From Gnetum montanum (lineage: Eukaryota; Streptophyta; Gnetopsida; Gnetales; Gnetaceae), in NCBI GenBank assembly GCA_015680685.1, contig MNCI01030782.1, positions 87,331 through 142,258 on the forward strand: a DNA stretch of 54,928 nucleotides, given 5' to 3'. The notes below the pieces were generated by a model, which was given only the letters and a program-made list of their open reading frames with translations, was not told the DNA's origin and made no database searches. This document shows, one piece after another, positions 34,046 to 45,359 of the stretch. The position numbers and the translations under genes are program-made. Each line of letters starts with the position of its first letter. The stretch's first letter is position 1.

Positions 34046-34844
34046 TGATGAACAGCGATATCGCATACGTGATATCGCATCTACGATATTGCATCTACCC
34101 CATGATATCGTGTCCCATCTCATTTTCTATAAATAAGAGGAAGCTTCCCTTGTTCTAGTGAGTTAGACATAGACACTTAGCCAAACTCTAGCAGTTTTAC
34201 CATTCCAGAGTTAGAATAATTTCCATGTGCCCGTAGTAGGAGTCTTAAAGTGAACGGATCTTTATTCAAGAAAATTGTACCTGAGCACACATTTTTGTAC
34301 GGAAATAAAGATGAACTTTATGATAAACTTTGCAGCATGTGGATTAATCTAAATAGTAATTAATTATTGTTGAATGTTTAAATGCTTTCCTAGTTAATTA
34401 ATCTCTTTCTCAACCCTTGACTCTCCTAGTTAAGTACACTTAATACGACCACTTCGAGCATGTGTGTAGCACTTAGTAACCCAGTAACGAGTAGTGTTTG
34501 GTAATCCCAGCAGCGTTGCACTAGTTCAGGATGTGTGTGGAAAGTGGGAACGGATACTGGTGTTAGGACAATTAGAGCTTAGTTAGTGAATAGTTAATGA
34601 AAGTTAGTCACTTAGTTCTCCTTACCTTTCCCTATTAGCATAAGACATTAAAAAGATAAAAGTTATAAAAATCATGTACCTCAAGCTTACTTAACCATAC
34701 AATCGTGACAATACAAGTAAGTTTGGGAAGACAATAATTGATTAACTTTGAGTGTTCCATTAAGGTGCGTAAGAACTTAGTCCTTGGAGTTCGACCGGAT
34801 CACGTGTGCGACACTTGTATTCGTATGGTTGAGTGTAGGGGTAC
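34046..34844 (+). repeat. 3' LTR of element C, left part
   Basis: Starts TGATGAACAGCG. Palindromes GCGATATCGCA, GTGATATCGCA and TGATATCGTG occur at 34055-34112, with TATA at 34127-34135. It stops at GGGGTAC, where element B begins. The missing 14 bases are found at 53556-53569. Confidence 0.9.
34840..34844. repeat. Target-site duplication of element B, left copy (GGTAC)
   Basis: GGTAC precedes B; AGTAC follows it at 53551-53555. The uninterrupted 5' LTR of C reads GGGGTACCTCGCC, confirming the insertion point. One G-to-A change separates the copies. Confidence 0.8.
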
Positions 34845-34959
34845 TGAAACACCACTAGTTTTGGACTCACACTTTGAGCAAGAACTACTCACACTTGATC
34901 TTTCAAAGGAAAAATTTGGGATAACACATGCTAGCTTGTCCTAGGAACTCATGCTAGTT

Positions 34960-35420
34960 TGCAATTTTCTCAGTCACACTATAGTCATGCTATAGTCATG
35001 ATGAGGTCATGCTAGTAGCGTGAGTATAGCGTGATTAACTCTCATAGACTCAAGACTGAGTCAAAGTGATGGGATTTCCAAAATGCAAGTCATCCTTAGA
35101 GCATATCCTTGAAAACGTCAGGCCCCTACCTTCAGAATGTCAGATTTTAGCTCAAAATTGCATGTTTCTGTAAGTTTTCACAGGTCACGCTGTGGTCACG
35201 CTCGCAGCATGACTCCAGCGTGACTTATCATAAATGGCTCAAAACAAGGCACTTTTAGGGTCAATTCATCAATCATAGTCAGGCAATCCTTACACTTCAA
35301 GAATCAAGCTTCAAAATTCAAAATTTGGTGAAAAATTGCAAATCTTTGCTCACTCATGCTGAAGTCACGCTGCAGCGTGAGCATGCTAAGGACACGCTAT
35401 GACAAAATCAACTCACGTTG
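34960..35420. promoter_or_regulatory. TCACGCTG/CAGCGTGA motif cluster in U3 of B
   Basis: Repeated octamers in both orientations, for example GTCACGCTGTGGTCACGCTC near 35188 and CACGCTGCAGCGTGAG near 35367. Decayed forms (TCATGCT, AGCATGA) also occur. The partner LTR has the same cluster at 52190-52630. Confidence 0.5.
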
Positions 35421-35788
35421 GAAGTCTTCATCAGACAGAGATGCCTCAAACAGCCATAGAACCACTCAAATCGACATGTGTGGCAATCAAGTCAAAAATC
35501 TAGAAGTTTCAAGCAAGCCAGTTTCATTTCATTTCATTGTAAATTTTTAGTCGTGAGATTGTCAGGCTCTTACACTTCGAATTGTGTGCTTCCGTGTGAG
35601 TGTAAGCCAGCTTGGGCAAGTTGTCACACATTGTAAGATACAATGTACCTGGTCAAGTACATAGCATTCTGACACACATCCAACTCACACACAACTATCC
35701 ATCAGACACGTGTCACTAGATCCATTTTCCTCTCATCTCTCAGTCGTTGATTCCATTCTTGAATTCCGCACCCAAGCCCAGCCAGACC

Positions 35789-35797
35789 CTATAAATA
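35789..35797 (+). promoter_or_regulatory. TATA box of B 5' LTR
   Basis: CTATAAATA in a GC-richer context, matched by 53002-53010 in the 3' LTR. Transcription of the genomic RNA would start about 30 bases downstream. Confidence 0.6.
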
Positions 35798-36355
35798 CCC
35801 TATCAATTCACATAAACAGGGTTGGCAATTTTGAAGTTTGATAGCTTAGGAAACTCAAACCAAAAATCCTTAGATGTTCGACACACTTGACTCCTAGCAT
35901 CCAAGCACTTATGAAACACATCACATCACCCCAGGGCTTGGCGCCTAACTTGCCATCCACATGTGCAGCTACGCTTTGATCGGTGCACATCTTTTCTAAG
36001 CAATACAATATAGTTCATTTTTCCAGCCATTTATTCTATTTGCTCTATTTTACATTTAGTTTACGTTTACGTTTGGTTTACATTTTGTTCATGGTACAGT
36101 TCTGCATATGTTTTTGTTTATATTTCATGCGCACTATTTATGATTAAGACATCAGTTACGATAACTGCAATGCAAGTTGTAGTTTACGCTTGAGGAAGTC
36201 CTTGGTTGATTTGCGTGTAGATCATCCAAGGTACTCTACCTTCATTTTCTTTTCCAGCTTGCCCTCGGGCGAAGGCAGGGTCAGCTGTGTCTGTCCGAAA
36301 ATCTTTCGGTGTTTATTTCCCTTCCAGCCTTACATTGACAATTTAGGTCAGTACA

Positions 36356-36380
36356 GTAAATTGGCACTAGAAGTAGGGTG
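36356..36380 (+). other. Primer binding site region of element B
   Basis: After the LTR end the sequence is GTAAA then TTGGCACTAGAAGTAGGG. The TTGGC start is typical of plant gypsy primer sites, but the rest is not the tRNA-Asp type used by the other elements. I cannot assign the tRNA. Confidence 0.5.
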
Positions 36381-36925
36381 TGACTTGTTCGTTGTCTGTT
36401 AAAACATCGATCATGCTACCTGTCAAAACGTTGCACAGACTAAGTGCTAAAACTAAAGCTCAGCTTGACCAGCTAACTTATGTAGGCTGGTTTAAATTAC
36501 CCATTTTGTCCCTATCTGTCACGCTGCAGCTGTAGTTGCCATGCTGTCTGTCAGTCATGTTGCTATAGTTACTCATGTTGTAGTTGTCATGCTATTTTTC
36601 ATGCTGCATGGTAGTTGGTCACGCTGTAGTTGGTAACATTCAACTCTTCTAGCCCAGTTTACTCACGTTCACTATGGAATCCTCCTAAATTAACCCAGTA
36701 ACACTGTCGATCTCTGACTTTGGGGCTAAAACCTCAAACCCTATGATTGCTACGGAATCCATAACTATCATTGAATAGATAAATCCCCAAGGTCCTTCAC
36801 ACCAGTCACTAAGGCTACAGGGCAAAGACCCTACCTATGCGACTCTTACACCTGAATAGTATAATTTCATCTGTGTCAAGATCCAAGCCAATTTACCTAT
36901 CGATCGTGTAGAAAGTGAAGCAAAA
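36381..36925 (+). other. Leader of element B with a TCACGCTG cluster
   Basis: Untranslated region before gag. 36515-36670 holds about ten TCACGCTG-like octamers (GTCACGCTGCAGC, TCATGTTG, TCATGCTG), all in plus orientation. Confidence 0.55.
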
Positions 36926-36929
36926 TGAG

Positions 36930-39150
36930 ACTATGAACTTATCCACAAAGGAGATCATGAGTTCATCCCTTCAAAATTTGATATAATCCCGCTATCTGAA
37001 CACCATCATAAACTCATATCCCAGCTTCTCATGGAAAGAAGTCAAGCTCTACAGTTACCTCCAATAGAGCCTTAGGGTGAAGACGAGGAAGATGATTTTG
37101 CAACCCAATCTGAACATGGGAATTCATACCATACCATTAGTCCCCATGCCCATACGAACCCATTTTTTCAACCTTTCATGGAAGAGACTATACTTCCACC
37201 ACCATCTTCTCTACGGGAACTACCCACTCCCATTCCCATCTTCTCCAAGTTCAATGTTCAATCTAACAAGTCCACTTCCATCATACCTTTGTAAATACAA
37301 TCCCAACAACCTCTTCCCTAGACTAATGCAGGATTGACCTTTCGACCTCAAGTGATTGTGATGCCATCAGTCATACCAGCTTCCACATCCACCCATTACA
37401 TACCTCAAGTGAAAATCCAGCAGGCACCACCGATCACATCACAACCTATGACTGGGTAGTGGCTCCCACCAACTGTTTAGCAAAACCCATCTACTCACTA
37501 TAGTGTACCACATCCCATGGTCTCAGCCATGAATGTCATCCCACCACAGTAAATGACAGTCCAACAATCTCTTTTTCCACAAACGATGCAACAAACGAGT
37601 CATTATCAACCACCGCTAACTTAAACTGCCGGTCTGCCTACCGCCCAAGAATGGGCCGACGCGAAAAGAATGGTGTACTTGTTAGCAAAATAATTAAAGT
37701 GCCTAAAAACTATAAACATCAAGGAAGCCAAGGTACTAGACTTCTATCAAGACGATCCAATCAACCTCTCAGTCCCACCGCTAACCTTGCCAAAGGGGGT
37801 TTCATTACCCCAGCTAACCAAGTACAATGGAGAAGGAGATCCAAATGCTCACCTAGTAACATTTTGAATAGAATGCCTACTTCTTCAAGCATGGCCTCAT
37901 GTGATTTTATGTGTGTTTGCCATGTCCTTAACCGAAAAAGCCCTAGACTGGTACCGAGCTTTACCCCACAGCTCCATATCTTCTCTAGAGGACTTCTTAC
38001 ATCAATTTGTCACCTGTTTCAAATATAATCTAAAACTTGAAGCCACACTTGATAGCTTGATTCAAATCAAATAGGCACCATTAGAGCCAGCACAAAAATT
38101 TATCCAAAGGTGGAGTGCAGCCCTGAATGAACTTCATGAGCTTATTCCTGAAATGTATCTGCTTAACATCCTTAAGGCCATCGCGAATGACTTTATTAAA
38201 TTGAAACTTTACTATTTAAAACCCCGTACCTTGAGCCAAGCATTTGTGCAAATTAAAGACATAGAAGAGGCTGCACAAAAAAGAAATGACCCAATCTACT
38301 TGACCTTTAGGAGCCAACATACAAGGAAAGATAAATCCAAGACAACGGTAGCAACAGTGGCCAAGACAACTAGACCTAACCATCCAGGACAAAAGGAAAA
38401 ACAACCCACTATCCCAAACAACTATGAAAGAAACACACTTGTGCCTACACCTGAAACTTCCTCAAATAGGAATACCAACATAGGCCATGCTTGTACATTC
38501 AAAAGAAAAGACCCTGCTCAATATACACCCTTGCCTATGAAGCCCTCACAATTGCTTGATCAACTCCTAAAGGCTGGGTTAATCAAACATAAGCAAATGT
38601 CTCTCGCGGCATCTCAAAAACATGATCGATTTTGTGAATTGAAGAAGAACCCAACCTTAGCAACAGCTAATGAAACCCCCATTCCAAGAGGTTTTAGGTT
38701 GGATAGGTTTTGCAAGTATCACCAATGACCTGGTCATGGAACTGATTACTACTTCATCTTGAAACAGGATATACAATGCATGATTGACAGGGGTGAAGTA
38801 GTATTTGATGAGGCAAACCCAGTAAGACCCCAAAACCAATCCATGGGAGTCTACAAGGATCCCCTCAACACCAATGACACGCCATATGTAATTAATACTA
38901 TCCATGTGGAGAATAGATAAGATGTCTCAAGAAAACCTTTCATGATCCATAGGCCTTCAGAAAACACACCTACCCCCACATCTTGTGAAATCCCCTTTAT
39001 CATACACTCATCTCCTACACCACTGAAACCATTCATCATTTGTGTACATCCTTCCGTTGCAACAGCAACCACACCATCTGAAAATCGACCCATGCCCTTT
39101 GTGATCCGAGTGCCAAAACACCTTAACACACAACCCACCTCCATTCCCTA
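36930..39150 (+). pseudogene. gag: gag pseudogene of element B (Tat type)
   Basis: The decayed frame begins near YELIHKGDHEFIP (about 36940). A Pro-rich part follows (37100-37560), then the Tat capsid signature LPQLTKYNGEGDPNAHL (about 37805-37855), ALDWYRALP (about 37943) and FIQRWSAALNE (about 38098). The best frame is 38153-38728, ending in the Cys/His box CKYH...GHGTDYY..LK near 38712. A Pro/Thr-rich tail follows to 39150. There are several frameshifts and CAA-to-TAA stops. It would have formed the particle and bound RNA. Confidence 0.85.
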
Positions 39151-39392
39151 GACCTTTGCGAGAATGTCTTGTCGATAGACTAATAAGAAAGTGCCTGGAA
39201 AGAGAAAACCATTAGTACAAATTAGGACCACCAAAGCCTACTCCACTAAATGCTATTCCCATGGGTCCATCCATTAATGAGCCTATCACAAGCCATCAAA
39301 ATGAAGATAATGTCACAGTTTGTGTCCCAGACCCAGCATCTTTAGCTGCCAACCAAAAAATTCCTCCATGAGAAATACGGATTCTGGGCCAA

Positions 39393-40383
39393 ATGGACCA
39401 AGTTTCCATAGACAAGGGTGCCCCAAACGGTAAAGACCTAGAAAGTGCGTTGGCCCAGGTCACACAGGACTTGAAACAAAAGAACACTTCTTTAAGTCTG
39501 TATGACCTAGTAATGACTTCACTAATACATCGAGAAGCTTTCATACGGATGCTGACTTCGATCCCTGTTAGTGAGGACCTTCCTACAGATGAACCATCCA
39601 TTTATGCAGTATTGTCCCTGCAACCTCAAGAATCAAAGACTACATCCCTAGAGTTTTTTGTTAAGAACATTAAGCTGGATGAGAAAATAGGAGAAGTCAC
39701 CACAACCCCTATGTTCATAACGATACAAGTCAATCATTTCAAGATACGTAGGATGCATGTCAATGACGGTGCAACAACAAATGTAATACCTTTTCCCATC
39801 ATCGAAAAATTGGGACTTACTAAACAAATATAGCCTACGACATTCTTTTCTAAAATCCTTCAGTGGTTCTCATGTTGGAGTGAAAGGTATGGTGACCTTA
39901 GACTTCATAGTCGGGCACCAATTCCCCACATTAGCTGAATTCATAGTGGTTGACGAAATGCCAGGGTTTAATCTAATTTTAGGACATCCTTGGCTAGCTC
40001 AACTTAGAGTGGTATCCTCCCCGATCCATCAGGAGATCCACCTACGTTACGAGGGTGGTGAAATCATCATATATGGGGATACAAAAATATCATCCATTTC
40101 CTCACAACCTTGAGTAGATGAAGAGTCAGAAATTGAGTTTGTTGAGCCTAAACAAGAAACTATGAGTATACTTCATGACATGAACCCAACGTTAACTCAC
40201 GATCTTGCTAAAATTAAGGAAGCACCAGACAACGCAAACATAGGAGCCATTCCCACTAATGTCTCTTGGTCAGAATTATCCTTTGACATCACTGATGAAG
40301 GGGAAGGTGAGTATAAGATCATACCCACATGCCTAACCCCTCACATTAAGCTACAAAGGATTAAGAGGCAATTCAATAACTAG
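39393..40383 (+). pseudogene. Aspartic protease region of element B
   Basis: 39393-39833 is open and contains FITIQVNHFKIRRMHVNDGA, where N-D-G-A replaces the usual D-x-G-(A/S) loop. After a frameshift at about 39834, 39880-40113 continues with LDFIVGHQFPTLAEFIVVD and FNLILGHPWLAQLRVVSS, the strong Tat protease C-terminal motif. A further open stretch (40162-40383) of acidic character ends at TAG 40381. A possible splice donor (AAG|GTGAGT) lies inside it at 40307. Confidence 0.8.
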
Positions 40384-40390
40384 AGCGAAC

Positions 40391-40667
40391 ATACCACATG
40401 TCCGAAATGTCGTTAAACTACCACATGTTCGAAATGATGTTAAACTACCAAATGTCTGAAATGACATTAAACTACCACATGTTTGAAATGACATTAAACT
40501 ACCACATATCCGAAATGACGTTAAAATACCAAATGTCCAAAATGACTTTAAACTACCACATGTCCGAAATGACATCAAACTACCACATGTCCGAAATGAC
40601 GTTAAACTACCAATCGTCTGGTACGATGTTAAACTGCCAGGGAACATCCGCAATGATGTTAAACTAG
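40391..40667 (+). repeat. 27-bp tandem repeat array, about ten copies
   Basis: Each 27-base unit reads as nine codons, close to MSEMTLNYH, with no stop in either strand. The array is therefore open in several frames. Units differ by one to four bases, and the last two are strongly diverged. The shared core is GAAATGACNTTAAACTACCA. Weaker copies continue at 40725-40835. I regard it as a structural repeat, not a protein gene. Confidence 0.85.
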
Positions 40668-41417
40668 CCATGGTTAGAAATGGCCGGTTCCTTTTAAAAG
40701 CTTTTCTAAAACTGTTATTGCTTTTGGTCCAATATGGCATAAAACTGGTAATCTTTCTTTCCTTAGCAACATATGCAACAATCCATCATGACTTTAAACT
40801 GATGTGAACAACCCGAAATGGCATTAAACTAGGATTCAATACGTTACAAGTTTACAAACATTCATTATGGCAAGTCAAATTTTTGTTTAAATGATACAAG
40901 TTACAGCCTTAATTTATGCCTTCACATTACTTTCCTATTTTATAAGTATTGACTCACATTTCGTTCCACCATCTTACAGTTAGTTACATGCATATGTTCA
41001 TGATAATACTGGAAAAAGCAAATAAAAAGAGAAAATGAAAAAAATAAAAAAAATGATGATAAGTCAATATGGTAGCAAAATTCCAACACATTATGCCATA
41101 ACTAGGTCCATGTTATTACAGTTGTCAACCATACATTTCCATCAAACATCCAAAAAATCCAAAAAACATTTAATAGTTAAAATTTGATTAACAATAAGCT
41201 CATGGAAGGGGCTACTCCCCAAGATCCTCTTCATCATTCGCTCTCACTCCACTGGGGCCAGCTCCATCATTAACATGTCCCTATAGCAGAAAATAGAAAA
41301 AACAAAACATGTAAGAGTAGTAAAGAAAATCATAAATGCAAAACTGATAAAAATAGTAACACTAACAATGAAAACAACAAAACCATACAAAAATGAATGC
41401 CACAATAAAACACTCAC

Positions 41418-42344
41418 AAGTGAGGAAGGCCCTAAGTTGGCCTCTAGATGCCATAGAATCTCCCCCTCTAGCACATTTGCCCAATCCTCCTCCAGGCCAA
41501 GATCAATACTAGCCAAGGTTTTACCCTTGTCCACCGAGGTTTAGGTAGGATGCTCAAGAGAGAACATGCCAGTCGAAACTTCCCCAAAGGTAGTAGTAAT
41601 GGTCCTCTCGGGAGATCCCTCCACCTCGGTACACTCGACGAACCTATCATAAGAAGGCCACAAGACTAACCCATCAATGAACATCTCCATTTGGTGACGT
41701 TCAACTAAATCCTCCTTCAACCATTTCTTATACTGATGCTTGTGGTCCTTTTGGTCTTGGCCCCATTTTTGTACTTTTGCAGCAAAAGACTTCCAATCGT
41801 GACATTTCCTGTTCAACAAATCCATCTATGCTTTTTATTCTGCTAAGTCCCATGTTACCTACACTTTGCTATTTAAAACCGTCCAATAATGTGCATAGGT
41901 AATTTTAGATGTGCGCCAAGTGCTATCACCAGATAGTNCATCTATGCTTTTTATTCTGCTAAGTCCCATGTTACCTGCACTTTGCTATTTAAAACCGTCC
42001 AATAACCTGCATAGGTAATTTTAAATGTGCACCAAGTGCTATCACCAGATAGTCTAGCACCAACAAGATCATAACAGAACTAAAGATCCTCGTTCTTCTC
42101 TCTCTCCTTTGCTAGTTCTTCTTTTAATGAATGCACCTTGTCCCATAAGTACTTAACCAAACATCTACAAGTCCAAAGCGACTTAGCATTCTGTATGATG
42201 TAGCCAGAAACTGCATCATACACATTCCTTGGGATTTGCTCAATATTCCTTGGCAGTTCAGGGAGAGCATCAATGTGAGTAGCTTCAGAGGGATCCCACT
42301 GAAGCTTGGCACCTGTGGGTGTAAGCACCACACATATGAATCAC
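41418..42344 (-). pseudogene. Exon 6 of the antisense gene, with internal duplication
   Basis: Open from 42331 to 42080 (LPELPRNIEQIPRNVYDAVS, then a KEELAKEREKNED coiled coil). It is interrupted by a 116-bp tandem duplication joined at an N (41938), then open again 41825-41541 with KCHDWKSFAAKVQKWGQ and Lys-rich repeats. It ends ANLGPSSL in phase 0 before the GTGAGTG donor at 41417. Confidence 0.55.
41823..42053. repeat. 116-bp tandem duplication joined at an N
   Basis: 41823-41937 and 41939-42053 are about 95% alike (for example AATAATGTGC against AATAACCTGC), with an N at 41938 between them. Either two alleles or copies were concatenated during assembly, or it is a real duplication. Confidence 0.75.
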
Positions 42345-43105
42345 CTATAATCAACAATGAACGCAAAGAAACATAATAAACCTAGACACTAAGCGCAATA
42401 CATAACACACACATACCTAGTTCTGGATGAGCTTCTTATAGGCGAGCGACCATATCAGCAACGATGCCTTTAACAAAGTCTATCTTCCTAGGCATCTCAG
42501 GCCATGATCTTAGTTGGTCAGTTGGTGTGTGGGGGAGCTTACTTTGATTGGAACCCATGCTCTTGACACCTCTGCCCGAGATGCGTGTGCCTCAGAAGTC
42601 TCAGCATCTGCCTCTGATGCCAGAAATAATCAAGATAATTAAAAATAACACGTCAAAATTAAAGGGTACAAAAACATGGATTGTGCTAAAAGGAACGTAC
42701 CAAAAAGCCTTTTGTTGTTTAGCTTGGGTGGATCACCAAGCTGCAACGATCCATTGAAGAAGCCATCAGGGACATCTCTTTGATCACCCGAATGGACACC
42801 TCTTTCATCACTAGGTTTCCTGAGTGCATCCAAAGCCTCTGCAAGCTTCGTCTCCATGATGTCTATCACATCTTCCTCTTGCGAGGCCGGAGGTTCTTCA
42901 ATCATTTCTTCTCTTTCCTTCACTTCTTCTTCTAGCCCTGTGACAATCACTTTGGGAACAGCCATTGGGGCCAAAGTCTCTCTCTCTCTCTCTCTGTGGA
43001 CTCTCCTCTGATAACACCAACATTCTAATGTTAGTATGACATAGGGTACATATACATTAAAATGTCATAATAAATACAGTTATAACAATAAAATAAAGTA
43101 CTTAC

Positions 43106-44152
43106 CCTCCATTGGTAGTACAAACTGAATCTTCTTTACCCTTGGTGGTATCGCATTCGAAGCAGGCTCCCGTGTGCGTTCTTTCCTCTTCACCTACATT
43201 TTGGACTTCCCAACAGTCTCGCCAATCAAATGTTTAGCCCTTTTAATAGATGTGTGCAGCCTGGGCGGTTCCAATCCCAAGCTATCATGGGAATGATGGG
43301 AACGGCTGGCCGCACCCCCACTAGTAACAAATATTGACTCCTCAATGTCTTCCAGTGGATCCTGGGATTTAGTGGTGCTAAAAAGGTGGCGAATCCAAGG
43401 ATGGGACAGTTGTGAACGATCCCTCAAAACATGGTGGTTATCATCATAAACCACTAGGAATTCAGTGAACCTACGTAAGTACCCCACAAAGAAAGGAAAG
43501 GTAAAATGGGATTTAGCTTGAATGTTCGAACGTAACCTGATGATCTCCCCATGAAAACCAGATACAAGAAACTATGCCTAGTTGTAGTGCCTGCCTATCT
43601 CTAAAATGACACGTATGACACGTGTAGACTTGATCCCAAGGTTTTTCCCTTGAGAGAGAGATTTGGGGAATGCCTGTGCTCGGAAGGGAGGATATAGAAA
43701 GTTCATTTCCATAGATTAGGTGTCATCTCGTATGGAAAAACCTTTGCGACCCTAAGGTACACCTAACCATTCCTCCAACTATTTTATGACCTATTCCTCT
43801 TTTGCTACTTTATCTATAGACACTGTGACACCATACATGGGCACGCCAAAAAGATCAGAAAGAAATTTAGTAGTCAAGTGAAAAGATACCTTGACCCCTC
43901 GAACTGGTGTGCTAAAATGGGAATCATCACCATTGAAAGAATCTATAATAGTGACCATCTCATTAGCTGGAATGCTAGAAGTCAAAGCTAAAAACAAGTC
44001 CATCAGACTTGCCTAGGTAAGGTGACTGATGGTCAACTCAGAAGCTTTCTTCTACAACCATTTTTATGATTACTCCACCTCCCCAAATCTCATAAAAAGG
44101 GTAGACTCAGTGTGCCCCGATATAATAGTGACCTCTTCGAGAGGGATGGCTA
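43106..44152 (-). pseudogene. Exon 3 of the antisense gene (conserved core)
   Basis: The longest exon. From the 5' end: AIPLEEVTIISGHTE, then MDLFLALTSSIPANEMV, the conserved VRGVKVSFHLTTKFLSDLF (about 43910-43850), a segment with five stops at likely Gln codons, and FPFFVGYLRRFTEFLVVYDD (about 43500-43440). The end is Ser/His-rich and then basic with an RVKK motif, followed by the donor GTAAGT at 43105. No enzyme motif is seen. Confidence 0.55.
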
Positions 44153-45359
44153 CTGTAGAAAGGAAGAAAACATGGAACAAAGAGTTAAAAACATAGTACA
44201 CGATAAGGCAACAAAAGAAAAGAAAATGGAGTCTAGAGCATGGTCATTCACCATCAGTAAATGGTGTAGGTGGGATAGGTGCAGGATCAATTCTCTTAGG
44301 GAAAACTGCCCATTGGAAGACCAATCCCCATGTAACTAGCCACGAACTTGGAAAAATAAGAAGGCTCTTGAAAACTGCCTATGGTAGTCAACAATAGCCA
44401 CCTTTGTTTGATCCAAAACCGTGGCATGAAGAATGGGGCCTACCATGAATGTCTCTAGCGCTGTGCATGCTAAGGCAAGCCCACCATCATCATCATTCAT
44501 CCCATGTTCATCAAAATGGTGCCTGCATAGGAAAAAAACATTTACATTTAGAAGATGACATAAAATTTAAAAAAGGAATCACAAGTTAAAGTAAGACACA
44601 AGGGAGCATACCTGTCCACTCTATATACAGTCCCAGGTGGGATCTGGAATAGAGTGTACACACAGAGGGCTAAGAAAAGTGTGTTGCTGCTGTTGTAATG
44701 ACTACAGGTAGGTAGCTCCCACATGCGAGTCAAGGGACGTTTAGATCTAGGACCCTCAGCAGAGCCTCCCTCAACTCTAAAAAGCCCCTCATTGATGTTA
44801 GTAATAAAGGCAAGCATGCCTTGTGTAGATCCAGGCAATGTTGTCTTGATGATGTCATGAGCTAACTATTCGCTCAGGTGAGACCATATAACCAAACTAA
44901 AATTCTGCAACACGAAGGTCAAAAATAGACTAACACTGGGGCGAAACCATATCACATGGGGCCCGATGCGCATGTCATAGGGGGGTGTGTTTGGTCCAAA
45001 GGGGCTAAACCAAGCAAGTACCCCAACAAGCTCAACCACCAAAAGAGAAGGTTTAGGTCCCCTGCACACAACCAGAAACATTAGGTAAGAAAATATTTAA
45101 GTGCTAACAATGGGTCAAAATCACATAAAAAATACTTTGAATCCCTAGCTTCACCCCATGAGAAAAGAACACCAATATCTATTTAGTGTATCTGATGCTT
45201 ACTGGGGTACATTAAAATCCATTTCACAATAAAGTCATGTAAAAGTACGGAACATAAACATTTACTTAAGCAAGGTTTAAACATCCATCTTAGGAAAACA
45301 AATAAACGATATAAACATGAAAGTAGCAAATAATGGGCATCCCAACAAACAACGCACAT

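Larger units (their letters stand above)
34845..36355 (+). repeat. 5' LTR of element B
   Basis: Runs TGAAACACCACTAG to GTCAGTACA, 1511 bases. TATA (CTATAAATA) is at 35789-35797. U3 is rich in TCACGCTG and its inverse CAGCGTGA (34960-35410). Short frames inside it, for example 36190-36402, are conserved only because the other LTR is a copy. Confidence 0.92.
41212..45061 (-). pseudogene. Antisense multi-exon gene inside element B
   Basis: Minus-strand exons, approximate: 45061-44612, 44522-44252, 44152-43106, 43007-42701, 42613-42417, 42344-41418, 41280-41212. Introns of 72 to 137 bases have GT...AG ends and T-rich acceptors, for example GTAAGT...TTATCAG. Phases agree at exons 1-2, 2-3, 4-5 and 6-7, and the last exon ends in a natural TAG. 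Exon 3 has PVRGVKVSFHLTTKFLSDLF, like the extra ORF of A. Exon 6 is Lys/Glu-rich coiled coil. Stops are mostly Gln-to-stop, and the (GA)n run in exon 4 breaks the frame. The function is unknown; it resembles extra proteins of plant gypsy elements with a plant-mobile-domain-like part. It needs its own minus-strand promoter. Confidence 0.6.

Noticed and set aside
36190-36402. 70-codon frame apparently conserved with 53385-53573
   Set aside because: Both lie in the two LTRs of element B; they are alike because LTRs are copies, and the frame has no other support.
40391-40667. Possible CRISPR-like repeat array
   Set aside because: Units are contiguous with no spacers and the surroundings are a plant retrotransposon.
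40351-40740. 129-codon minus-strand frame with SLTSFRTCG-like repeats
   Set aside because: Reverse reading of the 27-bp tandem array; any unit without stops and divisible by three stays open on both strands.
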